Assembly (NCBI GenBank): GCA_023253435.1
Contig: JALRGJ010000093.1
Span: 1 to 5,357, forward strand
Reading direction: 5' to 3'
DNA length: 5,357 nt
Source of the DNA: Ilumatobacteraceae bacterium
GTDB lineage: Bacteria > Actinomycetota > Acidimicrobiia > Acidimicrobiales > Ilumatobacteraceae
The position numbers were made by a program, and so were the translations under genes. Under the pieces are notes generated by a model, which saw nothing but the letters and a program-made list of their open reading frames with translations, searched no databases and was not told the origin of the DNA. Shown one piece after another: positions 1 to 5,357 of this stretch (its first letter is position 1; the number at the start of each line of letters is the position of its first letter).

Positions 1-139
1 GAACTTCATCTACTCGAGGATCATCAATGCTGGCCTTGTAATCCACGGCTGATGAGCGAACCACAGTGAGGTCTGCGGCATCGAAGAGGTCAAAAGTTGC
101 CTTTTCTAAGGAACCTTTAGGAAGCACGATCTTAAGCAC
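1..139 (-). CDS. hisG: ATP phosphoribosyltransferase, N-terminal 46 residues (runs off the window)
   Basis: HisG catalyses the first step of histidine biosynthesis in the cytosol, joining ATP and PRPP to give phosphoribosyl-ATP. Only the first 46 codons are present; the gene continues beyond base 1. The translation opens MLKIVLPKGSLEKA, the usual HisG N-terminus with its PKGSL element, and continues with VVRSSAVDYKASIDDPRVDEV, which resembles HisG sequences that proceed into a RILRPQEIP-type segment. The start is GTG at 137-139: an in-frame TAG lies four codons upstream at 149-151 and no other start codon falls between. There is no Shine-Dalgarno-like sequence before the GTG. The gene lies 49 nt downstream of fmt on the same strand and may be co-transcribed with it or have its own leaderless promoter (see 146-151). 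The family call is strong; whether the downstream part is intact cannot be seen. Confidence 0.9.
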   Translation of the reverse strand, partial: MLKIVLPKGSLEKATFDLFDAADLTVVRSSAVDYKASIDDPRVDEV

Positions 140-145
140 GCAAGA

Positions 146-151
146 AGGCTA
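146..151 (-). promoter_or_regulatory. Possible -10 element of a leaderless hisG promoter
   Basis: Read on the minus strand, TAGCCT fits the TANNNT pattern of actinobacterial -10 elements and ends exactly 6 nt before the hisG GTG start, which would place transcription initiation at the start codon. No Shine-Dalgarno sequence is present, in keeping with a leaderless message. No good -35 hexamer is visible at 16-19 nt spacing, and TANNNT is a short pattern that occurs often by chance, so this is a weak call. Confidence 0.3.
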
Positions 152-188
152 CAGATCAACAAGGCCTCACGAACCACGAATTAATGAA

Positions 189-1061
189 CTAAGAGAAACG
201 AGGCAGACGAGGCCGGCCACGTAACCATGCGTGCGCGTCCATCACTGGTTTGCCCTCTGGCTGTACCCGCACAAGTGCAAGACAACCATCGCCCGTACCA
301 ACGAGACCATTAGCTCCTACTTCGCCAGCGGCTAATTCACCATCACCGGTTGTCACCTCGACAATTCTGAGACGGGCACCCTCACACTCTGTGAATGCAC
401 GTAATGCGCGCACCTGCCTGGAGATGAATTCTGATGAACGGTTCCAATTGATTCGTCCCTCTGAAGATGAGATCTTCTCTGCGTAGGTCACTTCACCTAT
501 TTGTGCAACAGGGTTCTTGAGACCGTGCAACAGTGTGGCCACCAACAAACGACCCCCCTCATGTGACAACACTTCGGTTAACTCTTCAGTGGTCATTTGA
601 TCGGTAATAGGAACGCGCGTGCTTGCATAGACAGCACCAGTGTCGAGCGTGGGCTCCACTTGCATGATGCATACGCCGGTCTCCGAATCACCTGCCAAGA
701 TTGCTCGCTCTACCGGAGCTGCACCACGCCAGCGAGGCAATAGAGAGAAATGAACGTTGATCATTGGCGTCTTCAACAAAACAGATTCAGGAATAATGCG
801 ACCATAGGCAACAACAACTCCCAATACGTTGTGATCAGAATTTTCATGTAACCACGCCAGGTCATGGCTGACATTGATGCCGTGTTGAAGAGCTACCTCT
901 TTCACCGGACTAGGAGAAGTCTTTCCTCCTCTTCCCCTCTTTGCGTCGGGGCGAGTTATCACGTGAACCACAGGAATAGATGCGCCAATGAGGGACTGCA
1001 GCACAATGGCAGCAGCATGGGGTGTCCCTAAAAAAACAACCTGCTGGTCCGCAACGGGCAT
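189..1061 (-). CDS. fmt: Methionyl-tRNA formyltransferase
   Basis: Fmt transfers a formyl group from 10-formyltetrahydrofolate to Met-tRNA(fMet), producing the initiator used by bacterial ribosomes. The 290-residue product is a little shorter than the roughly 315 residues of the E. coli enzyme. It has an N-terminal Rossmann-type formyltransferase domain (about residues 5-185) starting VVFLGTP, the RGGKTSPSPVK segment near 44-54, and the catalytic block INVHFSLLPRWRGAAP at 101-116. N102, H104 and D140 (in LDTG) correspond to the catalytic Asn-His-Asp of the family. A YAEKIS motif at 193-198 and INW at 204-206 lead into the C-terminal OB-fold domain that contacts tRNA. The ATG start lies 3 nt after the def stop with only a weak GAAG upstream, so translational coupling to def is likely. 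The gene ends at a TAG, 49 nt before hisG. Nothing appears broken or missing. Confidence 0.97.
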   Translation of the reverse strand: MPVADQQVVFLGTPHAAAIVLQSLIGASIPVVHVITRPDAKRGRGGKTSPSPVKEVALQHGINVSHDLAWLHENSDHNVLGVVVAYGRIIPESVLLKTPMINVHFSLLPRWRGAAPVERAILAGDSETGVCIMQVEPTLDTGAVYASTRVPITDQMTTEELTEVLSHEGGRLLVATLLHGLKNPVAQIGEVTYAEKISSSEGRINWNRSSEFISRQVRALRAFTECEGARLRIVEVTTGDGELAAGEVGANGLVGTGDGCLALVRVQPEGKPVMDAHAWLRGRPRLPRFS

Positions 1062-1064
1062 GAA

Positions 1065-1589
1065 CTACTTCAACTCAATATGACGAGTTTGCCCCTCAGA
1101 AGATCCACCATCGGCAATGGACTTGTAGGCCTTGAGTGCTTCTTCTCTCTGATCTGGAGTCATACGTTCGAACATAAGAACACCATTGAGATGATCGAGT
1201 TCATGTTGAAACAATCTGGCCAATAACTCATCGGCCTCAATCTGAATTGTGTTTCCAGACAGATCTATTGCTTCGAGAAGAACTTCTTTTGGGCGCAGCA
1301 TTTCTACATACAAGCCAGGAATGGACAAACAACCCTCGTCGTAAACCCATTCTCCGGATGACTCAACAATGCGCGGATTGATAAGTGTGGTGGGTTGCCC
1401 ATCGATGTCGTACACAAAGATCTGTTTTTGAACCCCAATTTGGGGTGCCGCTAATCCGAGACCAGGAGCCTGGTACATGGCCTGCAACATGGCTTGGGTG
1501 AGACGAACAATCTTTCCGTCGATGTTCTCCACTTGGTCTGCCACGCTATTGAGAACTGGATCACCAAAAGTCCGGATGTCGTACGCCAT
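1065..1589 (-). CDS. def: Peptide deformylase
   Basis: Def is the metalloenzyme that removes the N-formyl group from nascent proteins, undoing the modification added through the neighbouring fmt product. The three family motifs are intact: GLGLAAPQIG at residues 43-52, EGCLS at 85-89 with metal ligand C87, and HELDH at 129-133 with ligands H129 and H133 and catalytic E130. The 174-residue length is normal. I start it at the ATG of MAYDIRTFGDPVL, because that is where deformylase similarity begins. The frame stays open back to an ATG at 1649, but the 20 extra residues do not look like the family and would overlap the start of the opposite-strand methyltransferase. The chosen ATG has no Shine-Dalgarno sequence but has a -10-like TATCTT at leaderless spacing. 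The stop codon is 3 nt from the fmt start, so the two are almost certainly co-expressed. Confidence 0.96.
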   Translation of the reverse strand: MAYDIRTFGDPVLNSVADQVENIDGKIVRLTQAMLQAMYQAPGLGLAAPQIGVQKQIFVYDIDGQPTTLINPRIVESSGEWVYDEGCLSIPGLYVEMLRPKEVLLEAIDLSGNTIQIEADELLARLFQHELDHLNGVLMFERMTPDQREEALKAYKSIADGGSSEGQTRHIELK

Positions 1590-1595
1590 GATTAC

Positions 1596-1624
1596 AAGAT
1601 ACCCGTGTAAGACACATTGGCGAA
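1596..1624 (-). promoter_or_regulatory. Putative leaderless promoter of def-fmt
   Basis: On the minus strand TATCTT (1596-1601) matches the TANNNT consensus and is followed by exactly 6 nt (GTAATC) and then the def ATG, so transcription would start at or next to the A of the start codon. TTCGCC at 1619-1624, 17 nt upstream, is a poor -35 (three of six matches to TTGACA). The lack of a Shine-Dalgarno sequence supports a leaderless message, a common arrangement in actinobacteria. The proposed -35 overlaps the ribosome binding site of the divergent methyltransferase gene. Inferred from sequence only. Confidence 0.5.
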
Positions 1625-1627
1625 GGA
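1622..1627 (+). promoter_or_regulatory. Ribosome binding site deciding the methyltransferase start
   Basis: GAAGGA lies 7 nt upstream of the TTG at 1635-1637, an ideal Shine-Dalgarno match and distance. The alternative in-frame TTG at 1617 has no such sequence before it, so this site favours the shorter protein. No clear -10 element for this gene was found in the 45-bp gap upstream. Confidence 0.65.
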
Positions 1628-1634
1628 CAGCCCC

Positions 1635-2246
1635 TTGAGCGGACAGCATTATTTCTCTGAAAATCCCCAGTCTGATTCTCAGCCAAATGAATTCACTATT
1701 GAAGTACTCGGACGAGAACTTGTCCTAGAAACCGATACCGGAGTTTTTAGTCAGTACGGCCTTGACAAAGGAACTGCGGTCTTTTTGCACACAATGAAGA
1801 AACTGCCACTCACCAACGTGCCATCTGGTTCCATATTGTGTGATCTGGGCTGTGGAACTGGGGCCATTGCAGTGACATTGGCCGTGATGTATCCCGAGTG
1901 CACAGTGATTGCCGTGGATGTCAACGAGCGCGCCAGACAACTGTGCGCCAAAAATGCTCAACGCCATCACCTCAAAAATATTCATGTCATCGCACCTGAG
2001 GAATTTGACTCCAAGATTTCCATAGACCTCTTATGGTCTAATCCCCCGATCCGAATTGGAAAAGAAGCACTTCACGCATTGCTTGATACGTGGCTTGGTC
2101 GTCTCTCGCACTCTGGTGTTGCTCATTTGGTTGTGAGCAAGAATCTTGGTGCAGATTCCTTAATGCAGTGGTTGAAAGCTCGCGGCTATCCCACTCAAAA
2201 ATTGGCAAGTAGCAAAGGGTTTAGAGTGCTTGAGGTAACCCGATAG
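1635..2246 (+). CDS. RsmC-like class I SAM-dependent methyltransferase (probable rRNA guanine-N2 methyltransferase)
   Basis: This 203-residue protein has the layout of the small RsmC/YbxB-type methyltransferases, which contain one MTS domain and are thought to methylate a guanine N2 in ribosomal RNA (G1207 of 16S rRNA for E. coli RsmC). The N-terminal HYFSENP and the GVFSQYGLDKGT segment at 36-47 are typical of the group. The SAM-binding motif I is DLGCGTGAIA at 70-79, the acidic end of strand two is AVDVN at 93-97, and the catalytic-type SNPPIR is at 135-140. VVSKNLGADSLMQWL near 166-180 also fits. It is much shorter than E. coli RsmC, which carries a second, degenerate domain. The start is set to TTG 1635 because of the preceding GAAGGA; TTG 1617 would add six residues (209 in all). 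It is the only plus-strand gene here, divergent from def and convergent with priA. The fold is clear; the exact target nucleotide is inferred. Confidence 0.87.
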   Translation: MSGQHYFSENPQSDSQPNEFTIEVLGRELVLETDTGVFSQYGLDKGTAVFLHTMKKLPLTNVPSGSILCDLGCGTGAIAVTLAVMYPECTVIAVDVNERARQLCAKNAQRHHLKNIHVIAPEEFDSKISIDLLWSNPPIRIGKEALHALLDTWLGRLSHSGVAHLVVSKNLGADSLMQWLKARGYPTQKLASSKGFRVLEVTR

Positions 2247-2258
2247 GGAACACTTTCA

Positions 2259-4013
2259 TCAAAAACGTCGAGGCTCCCCATGCACTCGAACATCTGTCCC
2301 AAAAGTGTGACGAATCTGAGCGATGGCAAGATTCATTTGTTCCCTGTTGGTTGCTCGCAGCAACGCCCCATTCTCTTCTCTCGCAACTGATACCTGATCT
2401 AACTCTGGCAACTCATCAAGTGATCTCTTATCTGAGAGAAGTATTCGGGCAACAACTGAAAAAGGAGGCAGAGACAGAGATTGGAAAAGTCCCAGTTGTT
2501 CATTGGCCCAAGAACGCACGTTGGCTGCAACATCTCCTGATCCGAGGGCTAGCAAGAGCGGATGAGTTGGCTGACGGGTTTGAATAACAACATGACCATT
2601 TGGGGACACCATGCGTGCAGCACGCGCAATCAGTGCGAGTGCCTCATATGAAGCTGATAATCGCGGAGCCGAAAGATCTCTATCAATGTCAGCAAAAACC
2701 ACTACGTCAGCAGAATTCATTCTGTACAGGACTGCTTCTGTTCCTATAAACACATTGCCTTGGGTCCATGTGTCATCTGAATCACCTGTTATCTCTATAA
2801 CAGGGTTAACGCTCGATGCTTGTAATTGAGTTCTTAATTGGCTCACGCCTCCACGAGGCACCACGAAGGCGGAACGACCACATTCAACACAAACGGACCC
2901 GTGAGAAGCCCCACATCGCTTACAAAAAAACTCACCGGCTTCATCTTGTTCTAAAAGGGATTCACAGGTTGAACACTTTTGAACACCCTTGCAACTCTTG
3001 CAGATAACTAAGCGTGCCTTTCCTTTGGTGTTGAGAACACACAGCGTTGTCTTGCCTTTCTCTTGAACAGACTGCAGAAGCTCAGAGGACAAGAGAGATG
3101 CATTGACGGGAATATTCGCCAAATCAACGACAGAGATTCTGGGCCATGAAGGTTGACTGGCCACCTCAATAATGTTGTGAGCAAAAAGGTTTTTACTTCG
3201 CAATGATGGAATAGGCGACGTCAAAACACATGGAATCCCTGCATCTTGAGCCCTCTTCACCGCAACAGACGATGCATCCCATGTTGGTGACCGCTCTTCA
3301 TGGAGAAGTTCATCATGTTCATCTACCACCACAATTGCGCCGAGATCAACGCAGGGAGCAAGAACACTCGATCGTGCACCAATCACAACGTCCACACCTG
3401 CCCGAGCCAGATCCCAGTCATCTGGCGCCAACGCCACAGAAAGCCCACGTCTACGCAACGCACCGGCACCCATGACTGCCATTCGTTGTGTCGGACACAC
3501 CGCCAGTACAGGCCCACGTGCGGCCAACTCCACCACCACCTGCAACGCAGATGCAGCAGGAGGAACAACCAACAATCCACTTCCCTTTTTCAGCAATTCG
3601 CGCGTGGCTACAGATACTGGATCTTGTCCATGCGAAGAGACTTGGGTTTTTCGTGAATGAACAATTCTCTCGCGCACTCGAGGAGCAGAGGCACTAGACA
3701 AAGTTGCACGCCAACTACCCCACCATGTTTCTGCCATCCATTGAGTCAGCGGAACAATGTGTGACTCCACCCCCATGCCAGATACTGAGACAAGTGACGA
3801 GAGCTTTTCTACTGGCAACTCAGATTCTGAGCGCTGATCAGACGACGTGATGCGTACGATCCACCCACCTACGCGACGTCCGTGGAGTACCACTCTCACT
3901 TTGCAGCCCACTGAGACGCGCGCTAAGAGAGAATCTGGAATGACATAGTCAAATATCTTGTCGATTCCCGATACATCGGGAACGATGGACGCAACGAGAG
4001 GCGTTTGGCTCAG
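2259..4013 (-). CDS. priA: PriA-family primosomal protein N', actinobacterial type with degenerate helicase motifs; probable CTG start
   Basis: PriA recognises stalled replication forks and helps reload the replicative helicase. From the CTG at 4011-4013 the protein would be 584 residues. PriA-like sequence begins at once (PLVASIVPDVSGIDKIFDYVIPD), followed by the GRRVGGW element of the 3'-DNA-binding domain. The first standard start, GTG at 3909-3911, would remove 34 residues of that domain, so an annotation of 550 residues from there is probably truncated. No ATG, GTG or TTG exists between it and the in-frame stop at 4035-4037. The Walker A loop is gone: the expected position (about 147-155) reads LLVVPPAAS, and Walker B reads DEHD at 231-234. 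The arginine-rich motif VI is also unrecognisable. Four CxxC pairs (338/341, 347/350, 364/367, 375/378) keep the zinc-binding region. This fits the actinobacterial PriA, thought to lack helicase activity. The proposed start overlaps the metK stop by 4 nt. It ends 12 bp from the convergent methyltransferase. Confidence 0.92.
   Translation of the reverse strand: MSQTPLVASIVPDVSGIDKIFDYVIPDSLLARVSVGCKVRVVLHGRRVGGWIVRITSSDQRSESELPVEKLSSLVSVSGMGVESHIVPLTQWMAETWWGSWRATLSSASAPRVRERIVHSRKTQVSSHGQDPVSVATRELLKKGSGLLVVPPAASALQVVVELAARGPVLAVCPTQRMAVMGAGALRRRGLSVALAPDDWDLARAGVDVVIGARSSVLAPCVDLGAIVVVDEHDELLHEERSPTWDASSVAVKRAQDAGIPCVLTSPIPSLRSKNLFAHNIIEVASQPSWPRISVVDLANIPVNASLLSSELLQSVQEKGKTTLCVLNTKGKARLVICKSCKGVQKCSTCESLLEQDEAGEFFCKRCGASHGSVCVECGRSAFVVPRGGVSQLRTQLQASSVNPVIEITGDSDDTWTQGNVFIGTEAVLYRMNSADVVVFADIDRDLSAPRLSASYEALALIARAARMVSPNGHVVIQTRQPTHPLLLALGSGDVAANVRSWANEQLGLFQSLSLPPFSVVARILLSDKRSLDELPELDQVSVAREENGALLRATNREQMNLAIAQIRHTFGTDVRVHGEPRRF
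3965..3982. repeat. 18-bp palindrome with 8-bp arms inside the priA 5' coding region
   Basis: TTCCCGAT-AC-ATCGGGAA is a perfect inverted repeat with a 2-bp centre. As RNA it would fold as a 7-bp stem with a 4-nt loop, starting about 31 nt after the proposed priA CTG start. It encodes part of the conserved N-terminus (Val-Pro-Asp-Val-Ser-Gly-Ile), so it could be coding coincidence, an mRNA hairpin or a protein-binding site. No T-run follows, which argues against a terminator. Confidence 0.5.
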
Positions 4014-5200
4014 AGTTTGACAGCGGCCTTGAAGTCAGAGAGACGTGACAAAGCCTCCCATGTGAATTCGGGAAGCTGACGACCAAAGTGCCCGTATGCG
4101 GCAGTCTTTGAGTAAATAGGACGCTTGAGATCAAGATCACGAACGATCGCTGCTGGACGAAGGTCGAATACATCACGTACTGCTTTTTCAATTGACTCTT
4201 CGCTCACAGTATTGGTACCAAAGGTCTCTACCAAAATGCTGATGGGGTGTGCCATACCAATTGCATATGCAACTTGAACTTCACACTTTGAAGCAGCGCC
4301 AGAAGCAACAACGTGCTTAGCAACCCAACGAGCTGCATAAGCAGCGGAACGGTCCACCTTTGATGGATCTTTTCCAGAGAATGCACCACCACCATGACGT
4401 CCCATGCCACCGTAGGTGTCCACGATGATTTTTCTGCCCGTCAAACCTGTGTCGGCATGTGGTCCACCCAAAATGAACTGGCCTGTTGGGTTGATGTAGA
4501 TAGATGGGTTATCTCCTGCAAACGACTCAGGAATTGTGGGCAGAATTACTTGCTCAATGAGGTCTGGCCGAATTTGGGTTTCACGGTTAACACCTGCACC
4601 ATGCTGAGTGGAGATCAAGACAGTGCTCAACTTCACTGGACGACCATCTACATAATCGAAAGTGACTTGAGTTTTACCGTCTGGACGTAGATATGGAATG
4701 AGACCACTCTTACGAACTTCTGTCAAACGCTCAGACAAACGATGAGCCAACCAGATGGGAAGTGGCATGAGATCTGGAGTCTCATCACATGCGTATCCAA
4801 ACATCATTCCTTGGTCACCTGCACCTTGAGAGTCAAGATCTACTGCACTTGCACCACTGCGCTGTTCTTCTGACGCATCGACGCCCTGGGCAATATCTGC
4901 ACTTTGTTCATCAAGGGCAACAATCACACCACATGTGTTGCTATCGAAACCGAACTCTGCATTGTCGTAACCGATTTTACGAATGGCTTCACGAGCTACC
5001 TTTGGGATATCTACATAAGCCTCAGTGGTGATCTCACCGGATACAACGCATAAACCTGTGGTGAGAAGAGTTTCGCAAGCAACGCGACTATTTGGGTCTT
5101 GGGCCAACAATGCGTCCAACACTGAATCGGAAACGGCATCAGCCATCTTGTCGGGATGACCTTCAGTCACGCTCTCTGATGTAAACGTGAATTGCCTCAC
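4010..5200 (-). CDS. metK: S-adenosylmethionine synthetase (methionine adenosyltransferase)
   Basis: MetK makes S-adenosylmethionine, phosphate and diphosphate from methionine and ATP; it usually works as a tetramer. The 396-residue product is full length. Family signatures are intact: GHPDK at 14-18 with the catalytic-type H15, E43 in the methionine/metal region, GAGDQG at 126-131, the RPDGKTQV segment at 172-179, TGRK at 254-257, and the glycine-rich GGGAFSGKD at 270-278 followed by PSKVDRSAAY. The start is GTG at 5198-5200, just before MRQFTFTSESVTEGHPDK, with a good AAGGAG 5 nt upstream. The gene follows coaBC by 9 nt, and its TGA stop overlaps the proposed CTG start of priA, so coaBC-metK-priA reads as one transcript. 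No SAM riboswitch can precede it within so short a gap; any control by SAM would have to act upstream of coaBC, outside the window. Confidence 0.98.
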   Translation of the reverse strand: MRQFTFTSESVTEGHPDKMADAVSDSVLDALLAQDPNSRVACETLLTTGLCVVSGEITTEAYVDIPKVAREAIRKIGYDNAEFGFDSNTCGVIVALDEQSADIAQGVDASEEQRSGASAVDLDSQGAGDQGMMFGYACDETPDLMPLPIWLAHRLSERLTEVRKSGLIPYLRPDGKTQVTFDYVDGRPVKLSTVLISTQHGAGVNRETQIRPDLIEQVILPTIPESFAGDNPSIYINPTGQFILGGPHADTGLTGRKIIVDTYGGMGRHGGGAFSGKDPSKVDRSAAYAARWVAKHVVASGAASKCEVQVAYAIGMAHPISILVETFGTNTVSEESIEKAVRDVFDLRPAAIVRDLDLKRPIYSKTAAYGHFGRQLPEFTWEALSRLSDFKAAVKL

Positions 5201-5205
5201 GATGA

Positions 5206-5211
5206 CTCCTT
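5206..5211 (-). promoter_or_regulatory. metK ribosome binding site overlapping the coaBC stop codon
   Basis: On the minus strand AAGGAG lies 5 nt before the metK GTG. Its first two bases are the last two bases of the coaBC TAA stop (TAAGGAG), so ribosomes ending coaBC finish on the metK initiation site. This supports the GTG start and translational coupling of the two genes. Confidence 0.85.
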
Positions 5212-5357
5212 ACTTATTGCGTTTGTCTGAACGCACCTTGACTACGCTATCTAAAACAGCCCGTGCAATTTGGTGTTTATCAGCCAAAGGAATAGTGACA
5301 CAGGACCCATTTGCCCCCAAAATGGTGACTTCATTGGTGTCATGACTAAATCCCACC
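5210..5357 (-). CDS. coaBC: Phosphopantothenoylcysteine synthetase/decarboxylase, C-terminal 48 residues (5' part outside window)
   Basis: The bifunctional CoaBC protein (also called Dfp) joins cysteine to 4'-phosphopantothenate and decarboxylates the product to 4'-phosphopantetheine, a precursor of coenzyme A. Only the extreme C-terminus is present, from the synthetase (CoaB) half. It begins VGFSHDTNEVTILGANGS, which matches the end of CoaB domains where an aromatic residue, acidic or His-containing turn and NxVTIL strand recur, and it ends KVRSDKRNK before TAA at 5210-5212. The short length limits certainty from sequence alone, but the position directly upstream of metK and priA is a conserved actinobacterial order and raises confidence. 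The stop lies 9 nt from the metK start. Confidence 0.85.
   Translation of the reverse strand, partial: VGFSHDTNEVTILGANGSCVTIPLADKHQIARAVLDSVVKVRSDKRNK

Noticed and set aside
140..188. Terminator or small gene between fmt and hisG
   Set aside because: Only 4-bp complementary stretches (AGGC/GCCT) are visible, no T-run follows, and no open frame of useful size fits in 49 nt.
463..477. GAAGAT-GAG-ATCTTC inverted repeat within fmt
   Set aside because: Short 6-bp arms inside a conserved coding region, away from any gene boundary, with no T-run.
1625..1647. GGACAGC direct repeat (1625-1631 and 1641-1647) around the methyltransferase TTG start
   Set aside because: Only two 7-bp copies, one of them within the coding sequence, with no third copy seen nearby; expected by chance at this scale.
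1590..1649. Longer def protein starting at the ATG at 1649
   Set aside because: The 20 added residues lack deformylase similarity, overlap the start of the opposite gene, and lie upstream of a plausible leaderless promoter.
3230..3697. Several overlapping open frames opposite or out of frame within priA
   Set aside because: They are low-complexity readings (His-, Thr- and Trp-rich) of a conserved gene in other frames, with no family-like motifs of their own.
3949..4191. 80-residue frame across the metK-priA junction on the same strand
   Set aside because: It is a frame-shifted reading of the conserved metK 3' end and priA 5' end, with no recognisable domain.
5201..5209. SAM riboswitch upstream of metK
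   Set aside because: Only 9 nt separate coaBC from metK and they are taken up by the ribosome binding site, leaving no room for an aptamer.

Overview
The window is about 5.4 kb of compact chromosomal housekeeping DNA. All seven recognisable genes belong to known families. The gene order coaBC-metK-priA-def-fmt, the actinobacterial type of PriA with decayed ATPase motifs, and the GTG/TTG starts all point to Actinomycetota. Base composition is only about half G+C by eye, low for that phylum, so a streamlined aquatic lineage is plausible. An Acidimicrobiia-like placement fits the look of HisG, MetK and Fmt, but that is an impression and not a computed result. I see no tRNA, rRNA, CRISPR array, insertion sequence, prophage or riboswitch.

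Layout from right to left, since six of the seven genes are on the minus strand: the 3' end of coaBC (5210-5357), metK (4010-5200), priA (2259 to about 4013), then an RsmC-like methyltransferase on the plus strand (1635-2246), then def (1065-1589), fmt (189-1061) and the 5' end of hisG (1-139). coaBC, metK and priA are packed as one operon. The coaBC stop overlaps the metK ribosome binding site, and the metK stop appears to overlap a non-standard CTG start of priA. def and fmt form a second tight pair, 3 nt apart. The plus-strand methyltransferase separates the two blocks, converging on priA with 12 bp between stops and diverging from def with 45 bp between starts.

Functional links: CoaBC makes 4'-phosphopantetheine for coenzyme A. 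MetK makes S-adenosylmethionine, which the neighbouring methyltransferase would use. Fmt formylates initiator Met-tRNA and Def removes the formyl group from new proteins. PriA belongs to replication restart. HisG opens histidine biosynthesis.

The points most worth a second look are all about expression signals: the priA start, a leaderless-type promoter in front of def (and more weakly hisG), an 18-bp palindrome early in priA, and the opposed methyltransferase. I did not find a convincing undescribed system here.
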